Below are positions 17,946-27,657 of a stretch of DNA of 64,000 nucleotides, piece by piece; within the stretch, counting starts at the first letter, position 1, and each line of letters starts with the position of its first letter. This DNA comes from Bacteroidota bacterium. GTDB lineage: Bacteria > Bacteroidota > Bacteroidia > Chitinophagales > Chitinophagaceae. Location: contig JAGWRO010000076.1 in NCBI GenBank assembly GCA_028876495.1, positions 1-64,000 on the forward strand, written 5' to 3'. The position numbers and the translations under genes were made by a program. Below the pieces are notes generated by a model. The model saw only the letters and a list, made by a program, of their open reading frames with translations. It was not told where the DNA came from and searched no databases.

Positions 17946-20069
17946 ATGAAAGAATTTAAAAGATACTTACTCACGGCGGCTCTTCCTTATGCTAACGGCC
18001 CGGTTCATATCGGCCATATGGCAGGGGTTTATTTGCCGGGAGATATTTATGCGCGTTATTTGAGAGCTAAAAAGCTGGATGTAAAATTTGTTTCAGGGAG
18101 CGACGAACATGGTGTGCCTATTACCATTCGGGCAATGAAAGAAAACGTTACTCCACAGCAAATAGTTGATAAATATCATGCAATTATCAAAGACAGTTTT
18201 GAGCAGATGGGAATTTCTTTTGATATTTATTCACGCACTTCCAATGCAGTTCACCATAAAACCGCGCAGGATTTTTTCCTGAATTTATATAATAAAGGTT
18301 TATTTGAAGAAAGAGAAAGCGAGCAATATTTTGACGAAGAGAAACAAATGTTTTTGGCAGATCGGTATATTGTTGGAACATGCCCTATCTGTGGAAATAC
18401 AAATGCATACGGAGATCAATGCGAAAAATGCGGTTCATCCTTAAGCCCGGAACAACTGATCAACCCGAGAAGTGTGTTGAGCGATGCGGTTCCCATAAAA
18501 AAGAAAACGAAGCATTGGTATTTCCCATTACAGGATTATGAAAACTTCTTACGGCAATGGATACTCGAAGATCACAAAGAATGGAAAAATAATGTGTACG
18601 GCCAATGTAAAAGCTGGCTGGATAAAGGCTTGCAGCCGCGTGCGATGACGCGCGACAGCAATTGGGGAGTAAAAGTTCCTTTGCCAGGTACTGAAGGAAA
18701 AGTGTTGTACGTTTGGTTTGACGCGCCGATCGGTTATATTTCGGCCACGAAAGAACTGACAGATAATTGGAAAGATTATTGGTACAGTGAAGATACCAAG
18801 CTGGTTCATTTTATTGGAAAAGATAATATCGTTTTTCATTGTATTATTTTTCCTTCAATGCTTCAGGCGCATGGAGATTTTGTGTTACCTGAAAATGTTC
18901 CGGCCAATGAATTTTTAAATATCGAAGGCCAAAAAGTTTCAACCAGCCGAAACTGGGCTGTTTGGATTAATGAATATTTAGAAGATTTTCCGGGGCAACA
19001 GGATGTGCTGCGCTATGTTTTATGCGCCAATGCTCCGGAAACAAAAGACAACGATTTTACCTGGAAAGATTTTCAGGATAGAAATAATTCTGAGCTGGTT
19101 TCCATTTTCGGAAATTTTGTGAATCGTACTTTTGTGTTGATGCATAAATTGTGCAAAGGGAAAGTTCCTCCATTGCACACTGAGATCATGGATGACACTG
19201 ATAAAGCACTGATTCAGGAATTCGGAAATACCAAAACAAAAGTTGAAAATTTATTAGAACAATTCAAATTCCGCGATGCATTATTTGAAGTGATTGATCT
19301 TGCAAGAAAGGGAAATAAATACATGCAGGATAAACAGCCATGGATCGTTGCGAAGCAGACAACAGACGACGGACAACCGAAGACCGAAGCACAGCAGGCA
19401 ATCGATAATTGTTTACATATTTGCCTGCAATTGTGCGCAAACCTCGCTATTTTGATTAATCCTTTTCTGCCATTCACCGCAAAAAAATTGCTTCACATGA
19501 TGAAGGTCGTAGAGAAGCTGCTGGAGTGGGAAAATGCTGGAAAATTGAAATTGTTAAGCACCGGCTATTCTTTAAGAGCACCTGAATTGTTGTTTAGAAA
19601 AATTGAAGATGAAGAAGTAAAAGCACAGGTTGATAAGTTGGAACAAAATGCAAAAGCCGCGGCTGCAAATGAAAAAGCAGTTTTGCAAACAGATACAAAA
19701 TCAAAAATGGAGGACGAACAAGAAAATAAACCAGAATTAAAACCCGAAATCGTTTTTGATGATTTTGCAAAAATTGACCTGAAAGTAGGAACAATTATTT
19801 CTGCAGAAAAAGTAGAAAAGGCGGATAAATTATTGAAACTTGAAATTGATTTAGGTTTTGAAAAGAGAATTATTCTTTCAGGCATAGCGCAACATTTTTC
19901 TCCTGAAGAAATAACCGGAAAACAAGTAGTTGTTGTGGCCAATCTCGCTCCACGAAAAATGCGTGGAATAGAAAGCAACGGAATGATATTAATGGCAGAC
20001 GATAATGAAGGAAAATTACATTTTGTAAGACCTGAAAATGTGATTGGGAACGGGAGTGGAGTAAGTTAG
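17946..20069 (+). CDS. metG: Methionyl-tRNA synthetase with C-terminal tRNA-binding domain
   Basis: Class I synthetase charging tRNA-Met. I start at the ATG at 17946 ([19 protein letters not shown]); an open frame extends upstream to 17847 but its residues do not look like the family. HIGH is at residues 21-24, the zinc knuckle is CPICG-x8-CEKCG, and the KMSKS loop reads KVSTS. The last 110 residues are an EMAP-II/Arc1p-like dimerisation and tRNA-binding domain starting at [14 protein letters not shown], usual in Bacteroidota. 707 residues, monocistronic by spacing. Confidence 0.97.
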   Translation: MKEFKRYLLTAALPYANGPVHIGHMAGVYLPGDIYARYLRAKKLDVKFVSGSDEHGVPITIRAMKENVTPQQIVDKYHAIIKDSFEQMGISFDIYSRTSNAVHHKTAQDFFLNLYNKGLFEERESEQYFDEEKQMFLADRYIVGTCPICGNTNAYGDQCEKCGSSLSPEQLINPRSVLSDAVPIKKKTKHWYFPLQDYENFLRQWILEDHKEWKNNVYGQCKSWLDKGLQPRAMTRDSNWGVKVPLPGTEGKVLYVWFDAPIGYISATKELTDNWKDYWYSEDTKLVHFIGKDNIVFHCIIFPSMLQAHGDFVLPENVPANEFLNIEGQKVSTSRNWAVWINEYLEDFPGQQDVLRYVLCANAPETKDNDFTWKDFQDRNNSELVSIFGNFVNRTFVLMHKLCKGKVPPLHTEIMDDTDKALIQEFGNTKTKVENLLEQFKFRDALFEVIDLARKGNKYMQDKQPWIVAKQTTDDGQPKTEAQQAIDNCLHICLQLCANLAILINPFLPFTAKKLLHMMKVVEKLLEWENAGKLKLLSTGYSLRAPELLFRKIEDEEVKAQVDKLEQNAKAAAANEKAVLQTDTKSKMEDEQENKPELKPEIVFDDFAKIDLKVGTIISAEKVEKADKLLKLEIDLGFEKRIILSGIAQHFSPEEITGKQVVVVANLAPRKMRGIESNGMILMADDNEGKLHFVRPENVIGNGSGVS

Positions 20070-20103
20070 TGTTACTTTAATCAGAAAAATAGAAATCTGT
20101 AAA

Positions 20104-20119
20104 ATTTCTTTGTTTACTG
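20104..20119 (+). repeat. 16-bp intergenic motif, copy 5
   Basis: Reads ATTTCTTTGTTTACTG, 35 nt after the metG stop. Confidence 0.5.
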
Positions 20120-20203
20120 TCTTTCAATTTTAACTTCATCAATTTATCCCTGAAAAAAATAGCTTAATTTAGATTTTTATAGTTGTTTAACTAACTAAAT
20201 TAT

Positions 20204-22612
20204 ATGCTACACAAAAGAAACATCAATAAAGTTACTGTATTGGGAAGTGGCGTAATGGGAAGCCGTATTGCTTGTCTATTTGCCGGTATCGGCGTGCAGG
20301 TTTTGTTGCTTGATATTGCTCCCAAAGAATTGGCCGAAAGTGAAAAGAACAAAAATTTGTCCCTTGAAGATTCGGCAGTTAAAAACAGGATTGTCAATGA
20401 AGCCCTGGCTGCAGCTGTAAAATCATCGCCTTCGCCTCTTTACACAAAAGAGGATCTCAAAAATATTACTACCGGAAATTTTGATGACGATATGAAAGAT
20501 ATCGCTTCAAGCGATTGGATTATTGAAGTAGTGATAGAAAGACTGGATATCAAAAGGCAAGTTTTCGACCAGGTGGAAAAATTTCGCAAACCGGGTACAC
20601 TTATCACTTCCAATACTTCAGGCATTCCGATTCACCTGATGGCTGAAGGCAGAAGCGATGATTTCAAAAAACATTTTTGCGGGACGCATTTTTTTAATCC
20701 ACCAAGATATTTAAGACTACTTGAAATTATTCCTACTGAGTTTACTGATCAAAGTGTAGTTGATTTTTTGATGCACTATGGTGACTTGTTTTTGGGAAAA
20801 ACTACTGTTTTATGTAAAGACACGCCTGCTTTTATTGCCAATCGGATTGGCGTTTTCAGCATCATGTCGATTTTCCATATCATGGATAAATTGGATCTTT
20901 CTATTGATGAGGTCGAAGCGCTGACGGGCCCAATAATGGGTCGTCCTAAATCTGCAACTTTTCGAACTGCTGACGTGGTAGGTATTGATACATTGGTAAA
21001 GGTGGCAATGGGCGTTAAAGAAAGTTGCCCTGATGATGAAGCAAAAGAAATTTTTGTTATTCCGGGTTGGTTGCAAAAAATGGTTGATAACAAATGGCTT
21101 GGAGATAAAACAGGACAAGGTTTTTTTAAGAAGACGAAATCTGCTAACGGGCAAAAAGAAATTCTTGTACTTGACTTAAAAACGTTTGAATATGCGCCAA
21201 GGCAAAAGCCAAAATTTGCATCGATTGAAACGGCAAAACCAATTGAAGATATTAAACAACGAATAAAAGCGGTTTCAAAAGGAAATGATAAAGCCGGCGA
21301 ATTTTACAGGCAATTTCATTACAGCCTTTTTGCTTATATCTCCAATCGTATCCCTGAAATAAGTGATGAATTGTATCGCATTGATGATGCCATGAAAGCC
21401 GGTTTTGGCTGGGAGATTGGCGCTTTTGAAACATGGGATGTTTTAGGCGTGAAAGAAACAGTGGAAGCAATGAAAAGAGAAGGTTACAAAGTGGCTGATT
21501 GGGTAAATGATTTTCTTGCTGAAGGAAATACTTCATTTTATAAAGTGGAAAATGGAAAGCGTTTATACTTTGACGTTAGTAGTAAAAAATATTTGCCACT
21601 TCCAGGTGGTGATTCGTTTATTATTCTCAGCGATCTTACTGAAAAAACAGTTTGGAAAAACAGCGCCTGCAATTTGTATGATTTAGGAGATGAAGTGGTT
21701 GGCCTTTCATGGAATACAAAAATGGGTAGTATCGGCAGCGAGGTATTGGAAGCTTTGAATAAATCTATTGCTATTGCTGAAGAAAAATACAAAGGGCTGG
21801 TAATTGCAAATGAAGGACCGCAATTCAGTGCAGGAGCCAATGTAGGAATGATTTTTATGTATGCTGCGGAACAGGAATATGATGAACTCGATATGGCCAT
21901 TCGATTGTTCCAGAATACAACTATGCGAATTCGATATTCTTCTACACCGGTAGTAGTTGCTCCACATGGTCTCACTTTAGGAGGCGGTTGCGAAATTTGT
22001 TTGCATGCAGATAAAGTCCAGGCGGCTGCAGAAAGTTATATAGGTTTGGTTGAGTTGGGAGTTGGTCTTATCCCCGGCGGCGGAGGAACGAAAGAATTTA
22101 CTTTACGCGCTTCTGATGCCATTCAGCACAATGAGCCTGCAACCATTCCTTTACAAAACCGGTTTTTCACCATAGGAACTGCAAAGGTTTCTACTTCTGC
22201 TTTTGAAGCGTTTGATATGGGAATATTGCGGAAAGGGAAAGATGAAATCAGTATCAATCAATCAAGAAGAATTGCACAAGCTAAAGAAAGTGTAATTGAA
22301 ATTTTTGATAGTGGCTATACAAAGCCGGTTCAAAGATCGGATATTAAAGTGCTGGGACGCGAAGGCCTGGGCATGTTATATGCAGGGATTAATGGCATGT
22401 TTCGCGGAAATTATATAAGCGAACATGATGTTTTGATTGCAAAAAAACTGGCTTATGTAATGTGTGGTGGCGATTTGAGTGAAGTTACCCTGGTGAATGA
22501 ACAATACCTGCTCGACCTTGAACGGGAAGCTTTCCTAAGCCTTTGCGGGCAGAAAAAAACGCTGGAACGATTGCAAAGTGTTTTGAAAACAGGAAGACCG
22601 GTTAGAAATTAA
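20204..22612 (+). CDS. FadN-like 3-hydroxyacyl-CoA dehydrogenase/enoyl-CoA hydratase
   Basis: Bifunctional beta-oxidation enzyme: hydrates enoyl-CoA and oxidises 3-hydroxyacyl-CoA with NAD+. 802 residues, with the dehydrogenase first (VLGSGVMGSRIACLFAGIG near residue 13, then CGTHFFNPPRYLRLLEIIPT) and the crotonase domain later (about 495-720, with GPQFSAGANVGM and GLTLGGGCEICLHADKV). This order matches Bacillus FadN rather than E. coli FadB, which has the hydratase first. FadN is usually followed by a thiolase and an acyl-CoA dehydrogenase; neither is here, since a terminator and a TetR gene follow. Confidence 0.92.
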   Translation: MLHKRNINKVTVLGSGVMGSRIACLFAGIGVQVLLLDIAPKELAESEKNKNLSLEDSAVKNRIVNEALAAAVKSSPSPLYTKEDLKNITTGNFDDDMKDIASSDWIIEVVIERLDIKRQVFDQVEKFRKPGTLITSNTSGIPIHLMAEGRSDDFKKHFCGTHFFNPPRYLRLLEIIPTEFTDQSVVDFLMHYGDLFLGKTTVLCKDTPAFIANRIGVFSIMSIFHIMDKLDLSIDEVEALTGPIMGRPKSATFRTADVVGIDTLVKVAMGVKESCPDDEAKEIFVIPGWLQKMVDNKWLGDKTGQGFFKKTKSANGQKEILVLDLKTFEYAPRQKPKFASIETAKPIEDIKQRIKAVSKGNDKAGEFYRQFHYSLFAYISNRIPEISDELYRIDDAMKAGFGWEIGAFETWDVLGVKETVEAMKREGYKVADWVNDFLAEGNTSFYKVENGKRLYFDVSSKKYLPLPGGDSFIILSDLTEKTVWKNSACNLYDLGDEVVGLSWNTKMGSIGSEVLEALNKSIAIAEEKYKGLVIANEGPQFSAGANVGMIFMYAAEQEYDELDMAIRLFQNTTMRIRYSSTPVVVAPHGLTLGGGCEICLHADKVQAAAESYIGLVELGVGLIPGGGGTKEFTLRASDAIQHNEPATIPLQNRFFTIGTAKVSTSAFEAFDMGILRKGKDEISINQSRRIAQAKESVIEIFDSGYTKPVQRSDIKVLGREGLGMLYAGINGMFRGNYISEHDVLIAKKLAYVMCGGDLSEVTLVNEQYLLDLEREAFLSLCGQKKTLERLQSVLKTGRPVRN

Positions 22613-22617
22613 AGCAA

Positions 22618-22633
22618 CAGTAAACCAACAAAT
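22618..22633 (-). repeat. 16-bp intergenic motif, copy 6 (reverse)
   Basis: Plus strand reads CAGTAAACCAACAAAT, the exact reverse complement of the consensus. It begins 6 nt after the fadN-like stop. Confidence 0.65.
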
Positions 22634-22654
22634 TCTATAGATTCTTCTTTTAGG

Positions 22655-22682
22655 AACCGGGTAAATCCCGGTTTTTGTTTTA
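22655..22682 (+). terminator. Terminator after the fadN-like gene
   Basis: AACCGGG (22655-22661), loop TAAAT, CCCGGTT (22667-22673), then a T-rich run. Confidence 0.8.
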
Positions 22683-22729
22683 GAACCCTTAATCAAAATT
22701 CCTGAAAGAAAAAAAAATAGAATTTTAAT

Positions 22730-22767
22730 TAAACATTTGTTTAGTTTTAAACAAGTGTTTAATTTTG
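22730..22767 (+). promoter_or_regulatory. tetR-efflux operon promoter with twin palindromic operators
   Basis: Two palindromes, TAAACA-TT-TGTTTA (22730-22743) and TAAACA-AG-TGTTTA (22748-22761), have centres 18 bp apart. A TTTG -33 box (22736-22739) lies in the first and a TAATTTTG -7 box (22760-22767) overlaps the end of the second, with 20 bp between them. This geometry predicts repression by the TetR protein encoded 16 nt downstream. Confidence 0.75.
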
Positions 22768-22783
22768 CGCTCTTTTTAAAGAA

Positions 22784-23398
22784 ATGCCAAAAAAAGAAAC
22801 CATTATAGAATCAGCGCTCAGGCTCTTTAGTACAAAGGGTTTTGAAGGTACCTCGGTAAGGGAGATCGCTACCGATGCCGGTGTAAATGTGGCCATGATC
22901 AATTATTATTTCGTATCAAAGGAAAAATTATTTGAAAGTGTGGTGGAATACCGCTCTTTGTTCCTAAAAGGTCTTTTTTCTGATCTTATTAATAATCATT
23001 CTCTTTCAGCAATAGAAAAAATTGATTTTATCATTGACCAAACGATCGATAGAAAATTATCTAATGCGCAATTTCATCATATCCTTCACAGGGAATTATC
23101 GCTGGAACACAGGCCACAGTTGAGAGAGGCAATTAGTGATATTCTTTTAAGGAATATGGATCCGGTAAAAACCATTATCAAAAATGGTATAAGAGATGGG
23201 GAATTTAAGCAAGTCGATATTGAATTAACGCTTACAACCATGTTGGGAACGATTCATTATTTACTTACTTCAGACATTATGTGCCGAAAGATTTTGGGGA
23301 AAAAAGAAGGCTTTAGTCCTTTTCAAAATAAACAATTAAAAAAACGGTTAAGTGAACACACCAAGCAATTAATGCGTTCGCATTTGTTGAAAAAATAA
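22784..23398 (+). CDS. TetR-family repressor of the efflux operon
   Basis: 204 residues. The N-terminal TetR helix-turn-helix is clear (ETIIESALRLFSTKGFEGTS, then VREIATDAGVNVAMINYYF, residues about 5-50). The C-terminal ligand domain is unassigned but resembles the AcrR/CecR group. It is the first gene of a four-gene unit with outer-membrane, adaptor and MFS efflux genes, and twin palindromes overlap its promoter, so autoregulation and control of the pump are very likely. The inducer is unknown. Confidence 0.92.
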   Translation: MPKKETIIESALRLFSTKGFEGTSVREIATDAGVNVAMINYYFVSKEKLFESVVEYRSLFLKGLFSDLINNHSLSAIEKIDFIIDQTIDRKLSNAQFHHILHRELSLEHRPQLREAISDILLRNMDPVKTIIKNGIRDGEFKQVDIELTLTTMLGTIHYLLTSDIMCRKILGKKEGFSPFQNKQLKKRLSEHTKQLMRSHLLKK

Positions 23399-23412
23399 AA
23401 ACATTTAAAAAG

Positions 23413-24783
23413 ATGAGCAGGAGTGTAATTAAATTATTTTCGAAGGGGCTTTCAATCTTAGCTATAGGAATTATTTTTTTAAGCTTTGATTTATTGCCAC
23501 TTATTTCAAAAGCGCAGGATGTAAAACCCCTTACCCTTCAGCAAACCATTGACCTTAGTATAAAAAACAGCAATATTTTAAAAGCTGCCAATGCAAGAAA
23601 TGATGAAGCGGCGGCGCAATTAAGGCAGGCGTTTGATAATAAGCTTCCGGATCTGAGTGTTTCCGGGTCTTATTTATATCTGGCCAATCCGAAGATTGCT
23701 TTGAAAACCAACGCATTTAGTGGTAATACAGATAGTACAGGCAGTAAGAAGGGCATCCCCCATGTAAACCAGGCGATGTATGGAATTGTAAACGCTTCGC
23801 TGCCCGTATATGCGGGAGGTAAAATCAGGTATGGAATAGAATCGGCAAAGTATCTTCAAAAGGCAACTATCCTCGATGCCGAAAATAACAAGGAAGCAGT
23901 AATTCTTAATGCCATCAATGCATATATCAACTTATATAAAGCGGCGGTAACCGTAGCAGTGGTAAAAGAAAATTTAAAGCAATCACGTCAACAGGATTCT
24001 GTTTTTAGCCGGCTGGAGCAAAATGGTTTACTGGCAAGAAATGATTTATTGAAATCTGAGCTACATACTTCCAATGTTGAATTATCACTTTTAGATGCGC
24101 AAAGCAATTTGAAAACAGCTACCGTTAATATGGATCTTATGATAGGTTACCCCGAAACCACTGTTTTGGAAACAGATTCAACCGGGTTCGATAAAATCCT
24201 GTATGTAAAAACGATTGATACCTATGAGCAGTTGGCATTACAAAACAGGAAAGATATGATGGCGCTTTCTTTCAGAAGAAAAGCCGCCACCGCTGGGATT
24301 GGTATTGCCAAGGCCGATCAGTACCCAGCCATTGTTTTAACGGGTGGGTATATTGCTGCAGATATTCCTCATTTAATCACCATTACCAATGCAGCCAATA
24401 TTGGAGTTGGATTGAAATACAATTTATCTTTTTGGAAATCAAAAGCTGACATTGCAGAGGCTAAATCGCGTGAGGTAGAAATTAGGGCAAACGAAGCCGA
24501 ACTGGCCGACCAGGTGAAGTTGCAGGTGAATCGTGCTTTTGAAAACTTTTTATTAAGCCAAAAGAAAACAGAGGTTTATCAAAAAGCGGTAATTCAGGCT
24601 ACAGAAAATTACAGGATCACCAAAAATAAATATGATAATAACCTGGTGAATACGACAGAACTTTTGGATGCAAATGTTTCTTTACTACAATCTAAAATAA
24701 ATTTGGCTGTTGCCAAAGCAGATGTACTGCTGGCTTACAGCAAACTTTTAGAAACCACAGGAATATTAACGAATAATCAATAA
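23413..24783 (+). CDS. TolC-family outer membrane efflux protein
   Basis: Outer-membrane channel of a tripartite pump. 456 residues with a signal sequence (cleavage near SKAQ, about residue 35) and the two OEP repeats; LTLQQTIDLSIKNSNILKAA begins the first and the second ends in NYRITKNKYDNNLVNTTELLD plus a long coiled coil. The frame starts 14 nt after tetR and is followed 20 nt later by the adaptor gene, giving the order regulator-channel-adaptor-pump. Confidence 0.93.
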   Translation: MSRSVIKLFSKGLSILAIGIIFLSFDLLPLISKAQDVKPLTLQQTIDLSIKNSNILKAANARNDEAAAQLRQAFDNKLPDLSVSGSYLYLANPKIALKTNAFSGNTDSTGSKKGIPHVNQAMYGIVNASLPVYAGGKIRYGIESAKYLQKATILDAENNKEAVILNAINAYINLYKAAVTVAVVKENLKQSRQQDSVFSRLEQNGLLARNDLLKSELHTSNVELSLLDAQSNLKTATVNMDLMIGYPETTVLETDSTGFDKILYVKTIDTYEQLALQNRKDMMALSFRRKAATAGIGIAKADQYPAIVLTGGYIAADIPHLITITNAANIGVGLKYNLSFWKSKADIAEAKSREVEIRANEAELADQVKLQVNRAFENFLLSQKKTEVYQKAVIQATENYRITKNKYDNNLVNTTELLDANVSLLQSKINLAVAKADVLLAYSKLLETTGILTNNQ

Positions 24784-24803
24784 TTAAAAAGCGGCAAACT
24801 ATT

Positions 24804-25946
24804 ATGCAAGCAGAAAAAGAAGATTTTCCTTCAAAAACAGAAGTGACAAATAACAGCGAAAAAGTGGTAACCGAACCTAAGAAAAGGAGTAAAGTATTTT
24901 TAATCATACTCATCGTAATGATTTTAGGAGGTGGATGGTTTGGTATATCAAAATACCTCTATGCACAACATCATGAAGAAACTGATGACGCCCAGGTAGA
25001 AGCGGATATTATACCTGTGATTCCACGTGTATCAGGTTATGTGAATGAGGTTCGTGTAAAAGACAATCAAATGGTACAAAAAGGGGATACACTGATCATA
25101 TTGGATGCAAGGGATTACACCATTCAACTGCAACAGGCAGAGGCTGCATTGGCTACAGCAAAAAGTAATGTAGCTGCCAGCAGGGCTAATACAGCTGCTG
25201 CACGTTCAGGAATCGCTTCTTCACAACAAGGAGTTTCTACCGTTGATGCTCAAATAGAAGCTGCAAAGGTGAATTTAACACGTGCCACCCAGGATTTTAA
25301 CCGATATCAAAACCTTATCCAGGATCATTCGATTACCCAACAACAATTTGAGCAGGCACAGGCTGCCAAAGAATTGGCTGAAAGACAATTACAGATTTTG
25401 CAGCAACAAAAAAAGCAGGCGACCAGTCAAACAGGAGTGGTGGCTTCACAGTCAAATGCGACTGCACAATCGATAGGCGTAGCAGAATCTGTTGTAAAAC
25501 AACGTGAGGTTGAAGTGGAAGATGCAAAGCTTAAACTTTCTTATACGGTAATTACCGCCCCGGCCAGCGGAAGAGTTTCACGGGTGGATGTAGTACCCGG
25601 ACAGTTATTACAGACCGGTCAATCTACCTTTGATATTGTACGTAGCCATAATCTTTGGGTGGTTGCCAATTTTAAAGAAACCCAGCTTAGCAAAATGGTG
25701 GTGGGCCAAAAAGTGGTCATTCATGCGGATGCTTTTCCTTCTCATAATTTTGACGCAGTACTTTCCTCATTCTCACCGGCTACAGGCGCTAAGTTTTCTT
25801 TATTGCCACCTGATAATGCCAGCGGAAATTTTGTGAAGGTGGTTCAAAGACTTCCTGTAAAAATTGAATTTACGAATCAATCAGATAGTTTGCTACAACG
25901 CCTGAGGCCTGGAATGAATGTGGATGTTGATGTACATCTTAATTAA
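24804..25946 (+). CDS. emrA: EmrA/HlyD-type membrane fusion protein
   Basis: Periplasmic adaptor of the pump. 380 residues: cytoplasmic N-terminus, one membrane segment (about 31-50), then the family phrase HHEETDDAQVEADIIPVIPR, a biotinyl-lipoyl half-motif, a long Ala/Gln-rich coiled-coil hairpin (about 105-235) and the barrel region around VITAPASGRVSRVDVVPGQL. It lies immediately before the MFS pump, as in emrAB. The drug or metabolite exported cannot be inferred. Confidence 0.93.
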   Translation: MQAEKEDFPSKTEVTNNSEKVVTEPKKRSKVFLIILIVMILGGGWFGISKYLYAQHHEETDDAQVEADIIPVIPRVSGYVNEVRVKDNQMVQKGDTLIILDARDYTIQLQQAEAALATAKSNVAASRANTAAARSGIASSQQGVSTVDAQIEAAKVNLTRATQDFNRYQNLIQDHSITQQQFEQAQAAKELAERQLQILQQQKKQATSQTGVVASQSNATAQSIGVAESVVKQREVEVEDAKLKLSYTVITAPASGRVSRVDVVPGQLLQTGQSTFDIVRSHNLWVVANFKETQLSKMVVGQKVVIHADAFPSHNFDAVLSSFSPATGAKFSLLPPDNASGNFVKVVQRLPVKIEFTNQSDSLLQRLRPGMNVDVDVHLN

Positions 25947-25977
25947 TTTATTTGATAAAGCGATAGACGGGATATAA

Positions 25978-27558
25978 ATGCAACAACAAAATTTATTAGT
26001 AGAATACGGTGCAAGGCGCGCAATAGTTACAATAACCGCCATCATAGCAGCTTTACTTGAAATTGTGGATACGACTATTGTAAATGTTGCCCTTACAGAT
26101 ATGAAGGGTAACCTTGGCGCTACACTTACAGAAATAGGTTGGGTAGTGACTGCTTATGCTATCGGAAATGTGATCGTTGTGCCGATGACAAGCTGGCTTT
26201 CACAACAATTTGGCAGGCGCAATTATTTTGCCGCATCCATCATGATTTTTACCACCTTTTCTTTTTTGTGCGGTAACGCCACAGGCATCTGGGAATTGGT
26301 GGCTTTCCGATTTTGCCAGGGTCTGGGTGGCGGTGCTTTGTTGGTTACTTCGCAAACTATTATTACTGAAAGTTACCCGATTGAAAAAAGAGGAATGGCA
26401 CAGGCAATATACGGACTTGGGGTAATTATAGGACCAACTTTAGGGCCGCCGTTGGGAGGGTACATTGTTGATCATTTTAGTTGGCCCTACATTTTTTATA
26501 TCAATATTCCTATTGGGATTATCGCCACCTTATTAACCCTGCAATTTATTCGGAGTCCCAAATTCCAGGAAAAAACCTCCCTTAGAAATATTGACTTTTT
26601 AGGTATTATTCTATTGGCTATTGCTGTCGGTTCTTTACAATATGTGCTGGAAAAAGGCCATGATGATGACTGGTTCAACAGTAATATTATCGTCTTGTTA
26701 AGCGTGGTTTTCATTTTTGGATTTTTCTTTTTTCTCTGGCGCGAACTTACTTATAAAAACCCTATTGTAGAACTACGCGTACTCAAGAATGGAAACCTGC
26801 GTATCGGTACCATATTGTCTTTTATCTTGGGCTTTGGATTGTATGGCTCTACTTTTATTGTTCCTTTATACACCCAATCAACACTTGGATGGACGGCTGA
26901 AGACGCGGGTTTATTATTTATTCCATCCGGTATAGCTACGGCCTTTATGATGCCCATTATTGGGAGACTTTTGCAGCGGGGAATTAAGCAGCAATACCTG
27001 GTATCGGCGGGCCTTATTATATTTTTTCTATACAGTCTTTGGGCTTACAAAATACTTACGCCTAATACACCTGCGGAATCATTTTGGTGGCTGCTAATGT
27101 TCAGAGGCTTTGGGCTAAGCCTGCTATTTATCCCTATCACTACGCTGGCACTTTCCAGTTTACATGGTCAGCAAATAGGCCAGGGCGCTGCTTTTACAGG
27201 TATGATGCGGCAATTGGGGGGATCTTTTGGCGTTGCAGTGATTACCACTTTTATTGCCCGTGCTAATACAACCCACCGTGTAGATCTGATAAGCCATCTT
27301 AATGCAAGTAACCCACTCGTACAACATAGGATAGCGATGATGCAACGTGGATTTGAGAGCAAAGGAATGACGCCGGATATAGCACTTCAATCAGCATACA
27401 AAGCATTGGATTTTTCTGTTACCAAACAGGCGATGGTATTATCGTATATGGATGTTTTTCTATACATCGGCATTCTGTTTTTGATTTGTGTGCCTTTTGT
27501 TCTATTGATCAAAGGAAAAAGAAACGAAAAAGTAGATCTTTCAACTGCTGTACATTAA
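25978..27558 (+). CDS. emrB: DHA2-family MFS efflux pump (EmrB type)
   Basis: Inner-membrane proton-driven exporter with 14 predicted membrane segments in 526 residues. Motif D1-like DTTIVNVALTDM and GWVVTAYAIGNV are near the N-terminus; the motif A loop is LSQQFGRRNYF and the motif C-like antiporter signature is GLGVIIGPTLGPPLGGYI. Last gene of the TetR-TolC-EmrA-EmrB unit, 31 nt after emrA. No clear terminator follows. Confidence 0.94.
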   Translation: MQQQNLLVEYGARRAIVTITAIIAALLEIVDTTIVNVALTDMKGNLGATLTEIGWVVTAYAIGNVIVVPMTSWLSQQFGRRNYFAASIMIFTTFSFLCGNATGIWELVAFRFCQGLGGGALLVTSQTIITESYPIEKRGMAQAIYGLGVIIGPTLGPPLGGYIVDHFSWPYIFYINIPIGIIATLLTLQFIRSPKFQEKTSLRNIDFLGIILLAIAVGSLQYVLEKGHDDDWFNSNIIVLLSVVFIFGFFFFLWRELTYKNPIVELRVLKNGNLRIGTILSFILGFGLYGSTFIVPLYTQSTLGWTAEDAGLLFIPSGIATAFMMPIIGRLLQRGIKQQYLVSAGLIIFFLYSLWAYKILTPNTPAESFWWLLMFRGFGLSLLFIPITTLALSSLHGQQIGQGAAFTGMMRQLGGSFGVAVITTFIARANTTHRVDLISHLNASNPLVQHRIAMMQRGFESKGMTPDIALQSAYKALDFSVTKQAMVLSYMDVFLYIGILFLICVPFVLLIKGKRNEKVDLSTAVH

Positions 27559-27630
27559 AGAAATAAAGTTGCTTTTAAAAGTTAACAATTTTACTTTTGG
27601 CAATACATTCGTTGAATAACCTCGGACTAT

Positions 27631-27638
27631 TATATTTG
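27631..27638 (+). promoter_or_regulatory. Likely -7 box of the tatC promoter
   Basis: TATATTTG fits TAnnTTTG, 20 nt before the tatC TTG start. No -33 box at the right distance is obvious. Confidence 0.4.
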
Positions 27639-27657
27639 CATAAATCAAACAGGAAAA

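Noticed and set aside
19565-19978. 137-codon minus-strand frame opposite metG
   Set aside because: Its composition (Ser/Phe/Ala runs) mirrors the Lys/Glu-rich linker of MetRS; no domain or upstream signal seen.
21538-21975. 145-codon minus-strand frame opposite the fadN-like gene
   Set aside because: It overlaps the crotonase domain of a clear gene and shows no protein-like motif.
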